The notes under the pieces were generated by a model, which searched no databases, was not told the DNA's origin, and was given only the letters and a program-made list of their open reading frames with translations. Below are positions 20,288 through 31,624 of a stretch of DNA of 64,000 nt, piece after piece. Numbering within the stretch: the first letter of the stretch is position 1; every line of letters starts with the position of its first letter. Location of the stretch: assembly GCA_028571685.1 (NCBI GenBank), contig CM053162.1:8994001-9058000 (forward strand), written 5' to 3'. This DNA comes from Heterohyrax brucei. Taxonomy: Eukaryota > Chordata > Mammalia > Hyracoidea > Procaviidae. Position numbers and translations under genes: made by a program.

Positions 20288-21277
20288 GTGAGTATGTAGA
20301 GCTGGAAGAGATACTGTGAGGATGGATTGCAGATGTTTCTCTAGGCTGTCTTCAAATGTAAAGCAAAAGGTATCTGACCACTTCCCAAGTCAGTTAGGTT
20401 TTCAGGTGTAGAGGGCCCACTTCTCAAGTGGCAAAGTAAGTGCCACTATATCCAACTCCAGATGATACAAACTAGTTCAGAATACAGCAATGTTACTGCC
20501 CTGTTCGCCTCTGCTGACAGGGCCGATGACACTGTGTAGAGTACTGCTTTTCCGATAGAAAAGCACTCTCCTGTGGGCAGGCTCTGGCTCCCAAGATAAG
20601 AATTAGGTCCAGCTGTGGCCACCGTGTCCAAGATGCCATCCTCCACACAGGTAGTAGATAGAGGAGCTAAAGATGCTGAGAGGTAGTGATTCCTCTGATT
20701 CTGTTGCAGGACCCCCAAAGCAGGTGGCACTGGGTAAATTACTGCTTTTCTGTCAGAGAAGCGCTGTCCTGTTTGCAGGCGCTGGCTCCCAGGCTAAGAC
20801 TGAGGTCCCGCTGGAATGTCCGTATCCAACATAGTGTCCCACACACTGGCTGCGAAACTCCATACAAACCCCGCAGAGGCAGATATAAAACGAAAGGCTC
20901 AAAGTGGCTAGATTAACAGAGTCCTAAGCCTGGCTCTCAAAATATGGGAATTTCACCTGCCTGTCCCCCCAGCAGCGTGTCTGAGTCTAGCCACTAGGCA
21001 AGACCCTACTCCACCCACCAGCCAAGACAGAGGAAAAAAAAAGTCAAAATGGTGCGTTTACCTTCCATCCATGAGAGCCAGGGCTAGCCAGGTGCGGGAG
21101 TCAGCGAAAGAGAGGAGGTTTTCCTCTCAGTGGTATGAAGTCCAAAATAACAACCCTGTGCCATGTCCTGGGGCTGATTAGGTGACCAGAAGGCTCTGTT
21201 TGATTATCAGTTCAGGTCTCGGTTTTCAGAGGGATATAAGGAGACTTGTGCTTAATCCGCCATCTTGACTCCCTCCC
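20288..21277 (-). promoter_or_regulatory. L1 5'UTR with tandem units
   Basis: Two units start near 20550 (AGAAAAGCACTCTCCTG) and 20754 (GAGAAGCGCTGTCCTG), period about 204 bp. The antisense YY1-like motif is degraded (CAAGATGCCA at 20629 region, CAACATAGTG at 20829 region), while the terminal sense copy CAAGATGGCG at about 21257-21266 is intact. Confidence 0.78.
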
Positions 21278-21308
21278 CTTCATACATTTTAAAAGACCAT
21301 GTATGAGA

Positions 21309-21467
21309 TTAAAACAAAACAAAGTCCACTGCCATGGAGTTGATTTTGACTCATAGCAACCCTACAAGAGAGCATAATACTGCCCTATAGGATTTCCAAG
21401 GAATACCTGGTAGACTCAAACTGCTGACTTTTTGGTTAGCAGCGATAGCTCTTAACCACTGAGGTTT
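21309..21467 (-). mobile_element. AfroSINE with 12-bp target duplication
   Basis: CCATGTATGAGA lies at 21297-21308 and again at 21468-21479. The body runs on plus from TTAAAACAAAACAAAGTCCA to ACCACTGAGGTTT. The exact duplication marks it as one of the younger SINEs here. Confidence 0.92.
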
Positions 21468-21479
21468 CCATGTATGAGA

Positions 21480-22430
21480 CTAGAGGTTCTCTGGGTATGT
21501 TTCCAGCATTCTTATACCATGAACATGGTCTACATATGGGACTTTATTGTTTTATGAAGATGCCAAGTGACTCTGGAATGCATTATTTGGTGAAAATTAT
21601 CAACTCTTGTGCTGCCAGCATGTGAAGAATGCTGTGCTTTGCAGGGATCGGAGTGTTAACCAGGCTTCATGATGTTTCCCTCACTAGCTTCACATCATTG
21701 TGTAGCATATAGGAGAGTTGGTATAAGCTGCTTGTATATCACAGCCCTGCTACTTGCAAAAACTTGGCCTTCTAATCATTCAAAGTTCTTGTCTATACAA
21801 CACCAAACTTTTGTATATTTAGAAAGGGTAAGTCTATTCAGCTTTAGCTACACAGGGTTTATAAACAAAACTTCTGTTAAGAGCAAATTATTTGCGGATG
21901 GCCAAAGACAGTGACTTATTCACAAACATGATGATAAAAAGCAAATGACCTGAGAAATCAAGGGAAACAGATACAGATAACAATTTTGAAACCCTGAACA
22001 TCAATCAGAAGGATAAAAAATTAGTTCAAACACCAAATGGAAGGAGAAACTAAACCAAATCAGCAAATGAGGAGATTTATAGGTCATAGGCACCTTACCA
22101 GCCAACCTGGCAAAGTGTAGCCATCTTCGGACAAAGCAAGCTGTGTTCCCAAGTGAGGACACAAGAAGGCAACATCATGGAATTCTCAATAGGACACACA
22201 GACTATGTAGGCAAACCTGGAATAACACAGGGACTTGAACAGGAATCAGTGGAACATAAACCAGATCTAAGGAAGGAAAGTGCAAGAAGGCATGCAGGAG
22301 CTCCAGGGATCCTGACAACCACAGAGCAGGAATGGAGTCAAGGACTAAGAACAAGACCACTTACCACTGGCAATTTCTGTTCATTTAGGTAGGTAGTGCT
22401 CATGGTGTAGTGGATCCATAGAATGTCATC
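21480..22430. other. Unannotated DNA
   Basis: No repeat or gene was recognised in 950 bases. Frames of 80 codons at 21669-21914 and 22153-22392 show no domain and no conserved motif. Confidence 0.4.
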
Positions 22431-22860
22431 CAGAAATCTTGACCAATGGAAAAGAATCAAGTAAATCCATCTATCAATGGTGAGCTGATCTTTGACAAAT
22501 AGCCAAGCCTATTTAACAAGAAAGTGACAGTCTCTTCAACAAATGGTGGTGGTGAAACTGGATATCTATTTTTAGAAAAATGAAACAGGATCCATGCTTC
22601 ACATGATACACAAAAATTAACTTAAAATGGATCAAAATCCCACAACTTAAAGCCATGAAATTCTTAGACTATAACATAGGGACAAAACTATGGGTCCCCA
22701 TTTTCAGCGTATGTAGACTACCAAACTCAACTAAGCATGCATAAACAATAGAAAAGAAATTTCATAACAGAGGTATCCTAAAAATCAAATCAGCAAAAGA
22801 CTTTACCAAAAGGAAAAGAAGAACTACAGATTGGGAACTTAATTTGTTATGGGAACTTTC
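22431..22860 (+). mobile_element. Old L1 ORF2 3' fragment
   Basis: The wording GTGAGCTGATCTTTGACAAA, then ...TCTCTTCAACAAATGGT, and later ACTATAACATAGGGACAAAAC, aligns with the C-terminal part of L1 ORF2 (compare 29240-29560). No frame survives. It ends where the next SINE begins. Confidence 0.75.
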
Positions 22861-22866
22861 ACCTAA

Positions 22867-23085
22867 AACACAATAAAACCAAACCTGTGAGCACTGAGTT
22901 GATTCAGATTCATAGTTACCCTATAGGACGTAGTACAACTGACCCCCAGGGTTTCAAAGGTTATAAATCTCTACAGAAGCAGATGCCACATCTTTTCCTC
23001 TTGGAGTGTCTGGTGGGTATGAAGTGTTAACATTTCAGTAAGAAACCAGGTGTTTTAACCACTGCACCAAGGATCTGAAACACAG
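22867..23085 (-). mobile_element. AfroSINE (long form)
   Basis: Plus strand: CACAATAAAACCAAACCTGT to CCACTGCACCAAGGATCTG. Diverged; the adjacent TAAAGCA/CACAATAAA ends resemble each other but no exact duplication is seen. Confidence 0.82.
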
Positions 23086-23104
23086 TAAAGCATTTTTTTA
23101 AAGA

Positions 23105-23640
23105 TTAAATTAGGCATAAAACCAAGATGATGTAGTAGTCAGACACTTCCTGTGATCTCTCTAAAAACAAAGATCCAAAAGAACAAAGCAATCAATCATA
23201 TATGATGTTCTAGAAACCTTGAACATCAAAGGAAAAGCTGAGAAATGTGACTGAGTGAAGGGGAAGTGAGAGTAGGTTCAGAAGTAAAGTACCCAGAACT
23301 GGTCAGACCTGATCTGGTGAGAGTCAGCTGCAGCCATCAGGGTGATTGGGGCAGTGGCATTCGGAGGTGGTCCTCCTCACAGGAGGGACTGAGCCAGCAT
23401 ACAGCCCACTCATGCTTCCAGACCATTGAAAAACAGCATTGAATCATCAAATCCAAGTAGACTACATCTAACCTACCACATACAAATTGAAAATTTTCCT
23501 TTGGGATAAGCCTCTCTCCCTTTCTCAGCACTTCCCCTTCCCATCTCTGCAGACTGACCAATTCCTAGGCTAGAAGAAGGATACCTTATGCACACCTTGA
23601 ACCATTCTCCCAGAAGTTGGATAAGAACAATTTCACAAAT
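23105..23640 (+). mobile_element. 5'UTR of an old L1 subfamily
   Basis: AAGATGATGTAGTAGTCAGA and the following 500 bases match 59535-60015 (CTTCCTGTGATC, CTAAAAACAAAGAT, TTTCCTTTGGG). The two pieces share the order of blocks and the L1-5'-like GATGGTGTAGTAG start. Here it is joined to the RT piece at 23653 by a G run, so ORF1 and the ORF2 N-terminus are deleted. Confidence 0.6.
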
Positions 23641-23651
23641 GGGGGGGGGGG
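23641..23651 (+). repeat. Homopolymer of 11 G
   Basis: An uninterrupted G run exactly at the junction between the L1 5'UTR piece and the RT piece. Such runs are rare; it may mark a repaired junction. Confidence 0.9.
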
Positions 23652-23652
23652 A

Positions 23653-23927
23653 GTGGATTCTGCCAACTCCCATAAGCTAGGAACTTATACAAACCCAATA
23701 GCCAACATCATCCTAAATGGACAGAGTCTGAAAGCATTTCCTTTGAGAATGGGAACCAGACAAGAATGCTCTTTGTCACCAGTTTTAATCAACAGTGTGC
23801 TGGAGGTCCTAGCTGGAGCAATCATGGTAGAAAAAGAAATAAAGGGCATTTAAATTGCTGAAGAAGAAGTAAAAGTATCTGTCTTTGCAGATGATATGAT
23901 CTTATAAACATAAAAATCCAAAAGAAT
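23653..23927 (+). pseudogene. Old L1 ORF2 reverse transcriptase fragment
   Basis: The translation includes [19 protein letters not shown] and the metal-binding FADD (23884-23895), intact, followed soon by a stop. The same element resumes at about 31307 after the young L1 insertion. Palm-domain blocks are recognisable. Confidence 0.82.
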
Positions 23928-23960
23928 CCACGTGCGTGCACGCGCACGCGCACATGGGTG

Positions 23961-24003
<43 letters not shown>
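23928..24003. repeat. Compound microsatellite (CG)n/(CA)n
   Basis: Alternating CGTGCG, GCGCAC, GCGCGC then about 23 CA units. Pure alternating purine-pyrimidine DNA of 70 bp, directly upstream of the L1 insertion at 24011, is a candidate Z-DNA former. Confidence 0.92.
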
Positions 24004-24005
<2 letters not shown>

Positions 24006-24010
24006 CTAGT

Positions 24011-25157
24011 GGGGGGTGAAGTCAAGGTGGCAGACTAAACACGCCAAGCCAGCCAAGTGCCGTCGAGTCAGATCCAGACTAAACACACATCTCCCTAAAT
24101 CCCTCTGGAAACCAAGACCTAAATTATTGATTGAACTGAGACTTCTAGACATCCAGTGAGCCCTAGGATGTGGCACAGGGCTGTTAATTTGGACTTCATA
24201 CCACTGAATGCAAAACCTCCTCTCTTTTGCTGACCCTGCTCTCGGCCAGCATGGGCTTGCATGGACCGAAGGTAATGCACCACTTTAATTTTTTTTTTCT
24301 GTCTTAGCCAGTGGGCAGAGCTGGGACTTCACTAGCCACTAATCTCAGATGCACTGCTGGTGAGATCGGCAGGTGCAGTTGCCATATTCTGAGAGCCCAG
24401 CTTTGGGCTCAGTGCATCTCAGTGCCTTTGGCCTATCTTTCTACCTCTGCCATATAATAGCCATATGGAGGTGGAGACAAGCTTGTACAGGACGCCATCT
24501 TGATCCATTGGGAGACAGAGACACCTCACATGGAGACTCTAGTTGGACTTAGTTCCTAGGCTGGGAGTCAGTGCCTGCCCGGAGGAGAGTGCTTTTCTAG
24601 CAGAGAGGCAGTTTTTGCTCAGTGTCACCTGTGGTTGGGCCATAGCAACAAAGGCTGTGGCCTCTGAGCATCTCAGCACGTTTGGCCTCCCTTTCTACCA
24701 GTAGCCTGGTCCCAGCCAGGCAGCAACCTTGTGAGGGACACCATCTTGTTCCACTGGGAGGTGGAAATACCCATAAGGAAGCTTCAGCTGGACCTAATTA
24801 CTAGACTAGAAGGCAGCACCTGCCTGGAAGAGAGCTCTTTTCTGGCAGAAAAGCAGAATTCTGTATAGTGTTGCCTACAGCTGGTGCCCGGCATCAGAGG
24901 CCAGCAGGGCATTAGCTTTTATGTATTTTGAGCTAGTTTATAACATCTGGGGTTCAGTATAGTGGTGCTTACTTTGCCAGCTGGGAAAAGGAACCTATAC
25001 ACGTGAAAAACTGATGGACTTTGGAAGCTGTCGGATACTTTTTGCCTTTCATGTTAAAGCAGCCTAGAGAAATAACTGTCGTCCAACCTCACAGCATCTC
25101 TCCCAGCCTCTACTGACTCACATGAAGCCTCAAAAGCAACACACTCTGGAGAAAATG
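24011..25157 (+). promoter_or_regulatory. 5'UTR of the 7.3-kb L1, tandem units
   Basis: Units begin near 24460 and 24706, period about 246 bp, each with a minus-strand YY1-like motif (CGCCATCTTG 24493-24502 and CACCATCTTG 24739-24748 on plus). The terminal sense copy is CAAGGTGGCA (24023-24032). A SINE tail was inserted at 24043. Confidence 0.75.
24043..24074 (-). mobile_element. 32-bp SINE-tail insertion with 12-bp target duplication
   Basis: CAGACTAAACAC occurs at 24031-24042 and again at 24075-24086, flanking GCCAAGCCAGCCAAGTGCCG followed by TCGAGTCAGATC. That insert is the complement of the AfroSINE 3' tail and nothing more. The insertion breaks off exactly at the GATC centre of GAGTCGGATCCGACTC. 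Confidence 0.92.
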
Positions 25158-26060
25158 ATAACGAAGAAATCACCTGTGATTTCAGAAGGCCCCTAAAAGA
25201 AAGCACCACAGAAATTCCAAGATGAAGACCCTTTTCTGAAACTATCAGAAGGTGAATAGAAAAGGATCAATTATAGAGCCCTCCTAGACCTTATACAAAA
25301 TACAGCACAACAAAATGAAAAATTAAGCAAGCTGTTCAATCTGATGGAACACCAGTACTCTGAAATCCAACAGATCAAGAACAAAATAAATTCAAAACCA
25401 AGAAAACAGAATAGAACAAATGGAAAACAAAATTTCTGACTTGGAAGACAGAGCTACTGACTCCAGTGTCTGTGAGGAGAAATTAGAAAACAGAAACAAG
25501 AAAAATGAAGAAGCATGAAGAAGCGTGTGGTACTCTATTAAAAGGAACAATCTACAATTAATTGGAGTTCCTGAAAAAGGCAAGACACCTAAAAACACAG
25601 ACAGCATTGTTGCTGAGCTGCTGACAGAAAACTTCCCAGAAATTATAAAAGAAGAGAAGATAGATATCCAAGATACATATTAAACATGACTCAATATAGA
25701 TCTCAATAGAAAGATGCCGTGACATATTATAATCAAGCTCAACAAAACAAAACACAAGCAGAAACTGTCAAAAGTAGCAACACTCAAAGCAAAGCTAACA
25801 GAGGGACACCCTGTAGGCTTTTGTCAGATTTCTCAGCAGAAACAACATTGGCACAGAGACAGTGGCATGCCACATTCAAAGCCTTGAAGGAGAAGAACTT
25901 CTAACCAAGAATTATGTATCCTGCAAAACTGTCTTTGAAATATGAAAATGAAATGAAGACATTTGCAGGAAAACAGAAACTCAGAGACTTTGTAAAAACC
26001 AAACCAAAGTCACAAGACACACTGAAACAATCTCTTGGCTTAGAAGAGCAAAACCACTAA
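25158..26060 (+). pseudogene. L1 ORF1, degraded
   Basis: Start MITKKSPVISEG at 25158 and native end GLEEQNH-TAA at 26058-26060, matching the end of the other copies. At least four in-frame stops. The RNA-binding core is readable only in pieces. Confidence 0.85.
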
Positions 26061-26239
26061 CTTTATATTTCATAAACAATTACAGGAAACACCATCCAGT
26101 ATCCTAATCAGTTAGGGAAGGCTCCAAATTCAATCAAAGCTATAACAGTGAAAGAAATAATCCAGTGATCATATAATGAAAACTGTGATGTCTTCATATT
26201 AAAAAGAGGCACGGACTACAGTCATTATAGTCCTTCAAG

Positions 26240-26503
26240 ATGGAGATGAAGTTGATAAGAATGGTAGTAATTGAAATTGGGTTTATACATAGTTTATTAA
26301 GGTGGATCTTAGGGGCAGCCATAAAGCACAATAAAGATGCAACTTATCAAATCAAGAAATGTAATACAGGAGTCTCAACAACCAGAAAACCAACCCTGAA
26401 ATAGATGAAAAATCAACTCACAAAGAATGTCCTAGAACAGATTAATAAGAGCAACAGACAGAACATCAACACAAAAATAAACCTATCACAATGGCAGCAT
26501 TAA
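26240..26503 (+). pseudogene. Inter-ORF frame of the older L1, one stop
   Basis: Reads from Met-Glu-Met-Lys to SQWQH with TAA at 26501-26503, one codon shorter than the 88-aa copy, with a single TAG at 26402-26404. It overlaps the ORF2 start exactly as in the younger copies. In the same L1, ORF1 and ORF2 each have several stops, so this frame is comparatively well kept, but 87 codons is a short test. Confidence 0.4.
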
Positions 26504-29500
26504 ATACATACTTGTCAGTAATTACGCTGAATGTGAATGGACTGAATGCTCCAGTAAAGAGACATCGAGTGATGTCTTGGATCAAAAGACACAACCCATC
26601 CTTATGTTGCCTACAAGAAACTCACCTTAGACTTGTAGATAGGAACAAACTGAAAATTAAAGGATGGAAGAATATATATCAAGCTAACAATGAACAAAGA
26701 AGAGCCAAGTCAAGCCAAGTGCCATAAGAGCAGGTGTGGCAATTCTAATCTCAGATAAAATAGATTTCAGTGTAAAATCTACCATCTTGGACAAGGATGA
26801 ACACTATTTATTGCTGAAAGGTTCAGTATACATACAGGACTTAACAATATTAAATATTTACGCACCTAACATTAGAGCACCTAAATATACCAAAGAAACA
26901 CTGGCTACACTCAAAAAAGAAATAGATGATTACACAGTAATAGTGGGAAACTTCAACACTCCACTCACAGTACTGGAAAGATTGTCTAGAAAAAAAGCTC
27001 ACTAAAGACACAGACCTTATTGCAACAATTAAGCAACTAGAACTCATCGACATATACAGAACTTTCTATCCATCAGTAGACAACTACACCTTCTTCTCCA
27101 GTGCACATGGAACATTCTACAGAATACACCATGTGTTGGGACATAAAGCAATTCTCAACAAAATCCATACCATTGAATTAATGCAAAGCATCTTCTGAGA
27201 TCATAAAGCCATAAAAGTCAAAATCAATAGCCAAAAAAAAATAGATAGAAAGTAGAACTCATGGAAACTGAACAACATCTTGCTCAAAAAAACATGGGTT
27301 ATAGAAGAAATCAAGAAATTTATCCATTCCAATGAGAAAGAAAACACTTCCTACCAGAACTGACGGGATACAGCCGAAGCAGTGTTCAGAGGTCTGTTTA
27401 TCTCCGTAAATGCACACATCTAGAAGGAAGAAAGAAACCAAATCAAAAACTGACCTTACAACTTGAACAAGTAGAGAGAGAACAACAGAGGAAACCCTCA
27501 GGTACCAGAAGAAAACAGATCATAAAGATTAAAGCCGAACTAAACGAACTAGAGAATAGAACAATTGAAAAGACCAAAAACTGGTTCTTTGAAAAGATCA
27601 ACAAAATTGACAAACCACTGGCTAAACTTACTAAAGAAAAACAGGAAAGGAAACAAATAACCCAAGTAAGAAATGAGATGGGAGTTGTCACAACAGGTCC
27701 AACAGAAATAAAAAATATCATAACAATATACTATGAAAGACTGTACTCTAACAAATTTGAAAACCTAGAGGAAATGGACAAATTCTTTGACTCACACGAC
27801 CTACCCAAAATATCACAACCTGAAGCAGAACAACTTAACAAACACCTCACAAAGGTAGAGATTGAAAAAGTCATCCAAAAACTGCCAACCAAAAAAAAGG
27901 CCTGGCCCAGATGGCTTTACCGCAGAATTCTACCAAGCTGTTAGAGAAGAGTTATCCACAATATTACTGGGACTATATCACAGTATAGAAACGGGTGGAA
28001 TACTCCCAAATTCATTCTATGAAGCCAGCATAACCCTGGTACAAAAGCCAGGGAAAGACCCAACAAAAAAGGAGAACTACAGACTGATATCACTCATGAA
28101 TCTAGATTAAAAAAATCTTCAACAAAATTCTAGCCAATAGAACACAGCAACATATCCAAAAAATAATTCATCATGACCAAGCTGGATTCATACCAGGGAT
28201 GCAAGGCTGGTTCAACATCAACAAAACAATTCATGTGATCAACTACATAAACAACACAAAAGACAAGAATCACCTGACTTTGTCTATTGATGCAGAAAAG
28301 GCATTTGATAAAGTCCAACACCCATTCATGCTAAAAACTCTCAGCAAAATAGGAATAGACAGCAAATTCCTCAATGCAATAAGAGCCATCTATACAAAGA
28401 CAACTGCCTACATCATCCTGAATGAAGAGAGACTGAAACACTTTCCTCTGAGAACAGGAACTAGACAAGGGCGCCCACTCTCACCTCTCCTATTCAACAT
28501 TGTACTAGAAGTTCTAGCCAGAGCAATCAGACAAGACAAATAAGTAAAGGGCATCTTCATCAGCAAAGAAGAAGTAAAAATCTCTGTATTTAGAGAAGAT
28601 ATGATTGTGTATTTAGAGAATCCTAAAGAATCCATAAGCAAACTACTCAACCTAATAGAAGAGCTCAGCAATAAGTATGAGGATACAAGATTAACATAAG
28701 TAAATCAGTAGGATTTCTTTACACAAACAACAAGATTGTTAAGGAAGAAATCATGAAATCAATACCATTTTACTATAGCCCCTAAGAAGATAAAGTATCT
28801 AGGAATAAGTCTAACCAGAGAAATAACAGACCTTTACAAACAGAACTACAAGTCTGTACTACAAGAAACTAAGAGAAACTTACATAAATGGAGGAAACTA
28901 CTCTGCTCATGGATAGCAAGACTTACCATTGTGAAAACGTCCACTTTGGCCTAAAGCAATCTACTTATATAATACAATCCCAATACAAATTCCAGTGAGA
29001 TTTTTTAATGAGATGGAGAAACAACTTACCAACTTTGTTTTCAAAGGGAATAGGCCCCAGATGAGTAAAGCACTGCTTAAAAGAAGAACACACAGGGAGG
29101 CCTCTCACTACCTGACTTTAGAATGTATTACACTGCCACAGTAGTCAAAACAGCCTGGTACTCATACAAAAAGAGACAGATAGGGCAATGAAACAGAATT
29201 GAGACCCCAGAGATGACACCATCTTCCTATGAACAGTTTATATGTGACAAAGTCCCTAAGACATTAAACTGGGGTAAAAACAATCTCTTCAACAAATGGT
29301 ACTGGCAAAATTGAATACCCACTTGCAAAAAACTGAAACAAGACCCATATCTTACACCTTATACAAAAACCAACTCAAAGTGAATAAAAAGACCTAAATA
29401 TCAAATCTAAAATGATAAAACTCATCCTAGGAAAAGTAGGAACAATGCGAGTTTTAATACATGACATAGACAGCCTTCAAGACCTCTCAAACAAACCACA

Positions 29501-30145
29501 AACAATGAAAGAGAAAATAGATAAATAGGAACTATTAAGAATCAAACACTTTTGCTCATCCAAAGACTTTATTAACATAACTAAAAGGCCACTGACAGAA
29601 TGGGAAAAAATATTTGGCAACTATATGTCAGAACGATGTCTGTTCTCCATAATCAATAATTTACTACAAATTATCAATAAGAAAAAAGATAAATCATCCA
29701 ATTAAGTGATGGGCAAAGGAGATGGACAGACACTTCTTTAAAAATGAGAACCAGGCAGTCAAAAAACACATGCAGACGTGCTCGGTGATCATTAGCTATT
29801 AAAGAAATTCAAATCAATACTACAATGAGATACCGTCTCACCCCAGCAAGGTTGACCATGATCCAAAAAACTTAAAACAAATGCTGGAGAGGCTGTGGAG
29901 AAATTGGAATTCTTCTCCACTGTGGGTTGAATTGCAAAATGGTGCAACCTCTTTGGAAAGCAATCTGGCACTTCCTTAAAAAGATGGATCTAGACATACC
30001 ATTTGACCCAGTAATTCCACTGCTCGGAATATATCCTACAGAATCAAGGCCATTCACATCAACTGATGAATGTTCATTGCAGCACAGTCCACGACAGCAA
30101 AAAGATGGAATCAACCATGATGCCCAACCACAGAGGAATGGATAG
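26491..30145 (+). pseudogene. L1 ORF2, broken
   Basis: Start [20 protein letters not shown]. Endonuclease residues at the start are readable, but position 205 is His (IHHVLG). A SINE tail at 26705-26725 with its duplication adds 26 bases and shifts the frame. The RT palm is readable at 28199-28543 ([32 protein letters not shown]), yet the catalytic FADD is FRED (28589-28600). End at about 30145; normal length would be near 1,220 codons. Confidence 0.88.
26705..26725 (-). mobile_element. 21-bp SINE-tail insertion with AAGAG duplication
   Basis: AAGAG at 26700-26704 and 26726-26730 enclose CCAAGTCAAGCCAAGTGCCAT. The younger L1 copies read straight through this position (AACAAAGAAGAGCAGG). It is the shortest such insertion seen, complementary to the tail up to GTGCC. 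Confidence 0.85.
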
Positions 30146-31302
30146 GTAAACTATGGTATATACATATTCAGTGGAACACTATGCAATGATAAACAACAAT
30201 AATGTTTTTAGGAAACATCTCGTGACCTGGTTTCAACTGGAGGACATTATGTTGAGTGAAAGTAGTCGGTGACAAAAGGGCAAATATTGTATGAGACCTC
30301 TAAGATAAGAACTTATATACAGACTCGTGCATAGAAGAAAAGACCCTTTGACGGCTGCAAGAGTTAGGAGGGAGGGAGGGTGAGGGGGTAGGGTTTAGAT
30401 TACATAGTTGATAGAAACTTGGTTGGGTGAAATTGGTGACAACACACATTAGAAAGAAGATCAGTATTAACTGGACTTCAACATATCATGATTACTCTTT
30501 CCATCTTAAGCCAATATTACAAGGACAGAGTAGCTGGGGCAGGCGGCCGGGGGCCATGCTCTCAGGGGAAGTCAAGGCCAACTGGTACAACTAGTGTTTT
30601 GCTAAAATAGCCCTCTGCACCCCACATTAGTGAGCGGTGTCTGGGGTCTTAAAAGCTGCCAAGCTGCCACCTAAAGGTACAGAAAACGGTCCCAACTTAG
30701 CAGGAATGGGTGATCACCAAGGACCAAAACGTCATAGGGAAAGAGAACCCAGAAGACGGAGAGACTTATGTGAGTGGGTGGCTACATAGACTTGTGACCA
30801 GAAGAACTGGAAGTGATGGCTACCACAAGTGATAGCCATGATGGAGCTCACAAAGTTGAGTCTCACTAGCAACACAAGAATAAAAAGGGGTGCACCCTTA
30901 CATCTACATTAAAAGGCCACAATTGATGGTCCATGGGCCTCAGAGTACCCCTGGGAGCATGGCCCCTGGCCCTGACGCTGCCCTTGTCCATAAATCATAA
31001 TGGAAGTCAATTCTCAGACAGGAAAGGATTGGACTTGGTGACACAGAATGACCATATCATGTGTGTACTTCATGGTTCTATGCATCTATAGGATGTTATC
31101 CTGCTGACCTCTTACTGGAGGAATGAGAATGGGTAGAGAGAAGGGGATAGGAGATTGTTAGGAGGATAAGACATGTATGGAGCAGAGAGGATGAGTGTCC
31201 TGTCACTGGGCAGTGAGAGCACTGGGAGCTGTGTATAGGTGGGCATGCAAATTTATATGAGAATGTACATTTCCATTCAATCATAATAAAACAACAAAAA
31301 AA
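30146..31302 (+). other. L1 3'UTR with guanine-rich tract and poly(A)
   Basis: After ORF2 comes 1.16 kb of 3'UTR. The tract at 30370-30393 has five G runs (GGG, GGG, GGG, GGGGG, GGG) separated by one to three bases, a good intramolecular quadruplex motif, as in mammalian L1 3'UTRs. An AATAAA variant (AATAAAAC) lies at about 31286. Confidence 0.85.
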
Positions 31303-31624
31303 ATAGTGGACCAAAAAGAAGAGTTCAACAAGCATCAGGATAAAAGATAAACGTGTAAGAAGTCAGTTGGATTACATTACACAAACAAAGAGGACATCAT
31401 AAAGGAAATTACTAGACCAATATTACTTACAATACCATAAGAAGATAAAATATTCAGGTATACATCTAACCAGAGTCATAAAAGACCTATACAAAGAAAA
31501 CTATAAAACACCACTGCAGAAACAAAAACAGACCCACAAAAAGGGAATAACATACCTTGCTCATGGTTAGGAAGACTCAACATTGTGACAATGTCTATTC
31601 TACTCAAAGCAATCTATAGATACT

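Larger units (their letters stand above)
18884..21277 (-). mobile_element. L1 with complete 5' end but truncated 3' end, flanked by a 14-bp duplication
   Basis: CTTCATACATTTTA occurs at 18870-18883 and again at 21278-21291, directly against both ends. On the minus strand the insert begins with the true L1 5' end (GGAGGGAGTCAAGATGGCGG), carries the 5'UTR, ORF1 and spacer, and stops at 18884, only 7 codons into ORF2 (ATG at 18905-18903). There is no poly(A) tail apart from the A of the duplication. Ordinary L1 insertions are truncated at the 5' end and keep the 3' end; this is the reverse. Confidence 0.9.
24011..31302 (+). mobile_element. Full-length L1 (7.3 kb), nested in an older L1
   Basis: It has the 5' end GGGGGGTGAAGTCAAGGTGG, ORF1, spacer, ORF2, a 3'UTR with G-rich tract and a poly(A) (AAAACAACAAAAAAAA). 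Flanks AAAACTAGT and AAAATAGT resemble each other. The host L1 RT frame before (23653-23927) and the sequence after (31307 on) are consecutive, which proves nesting. Its frames are degraded, so it is older than the L1s at 1-4175 and 18884-21277. Confidence 0.93.

Noticed and set aside
23928..24003. Recombination hotspot or origin
   Set aside because: Only a common compound microsatellite; no independent signal.
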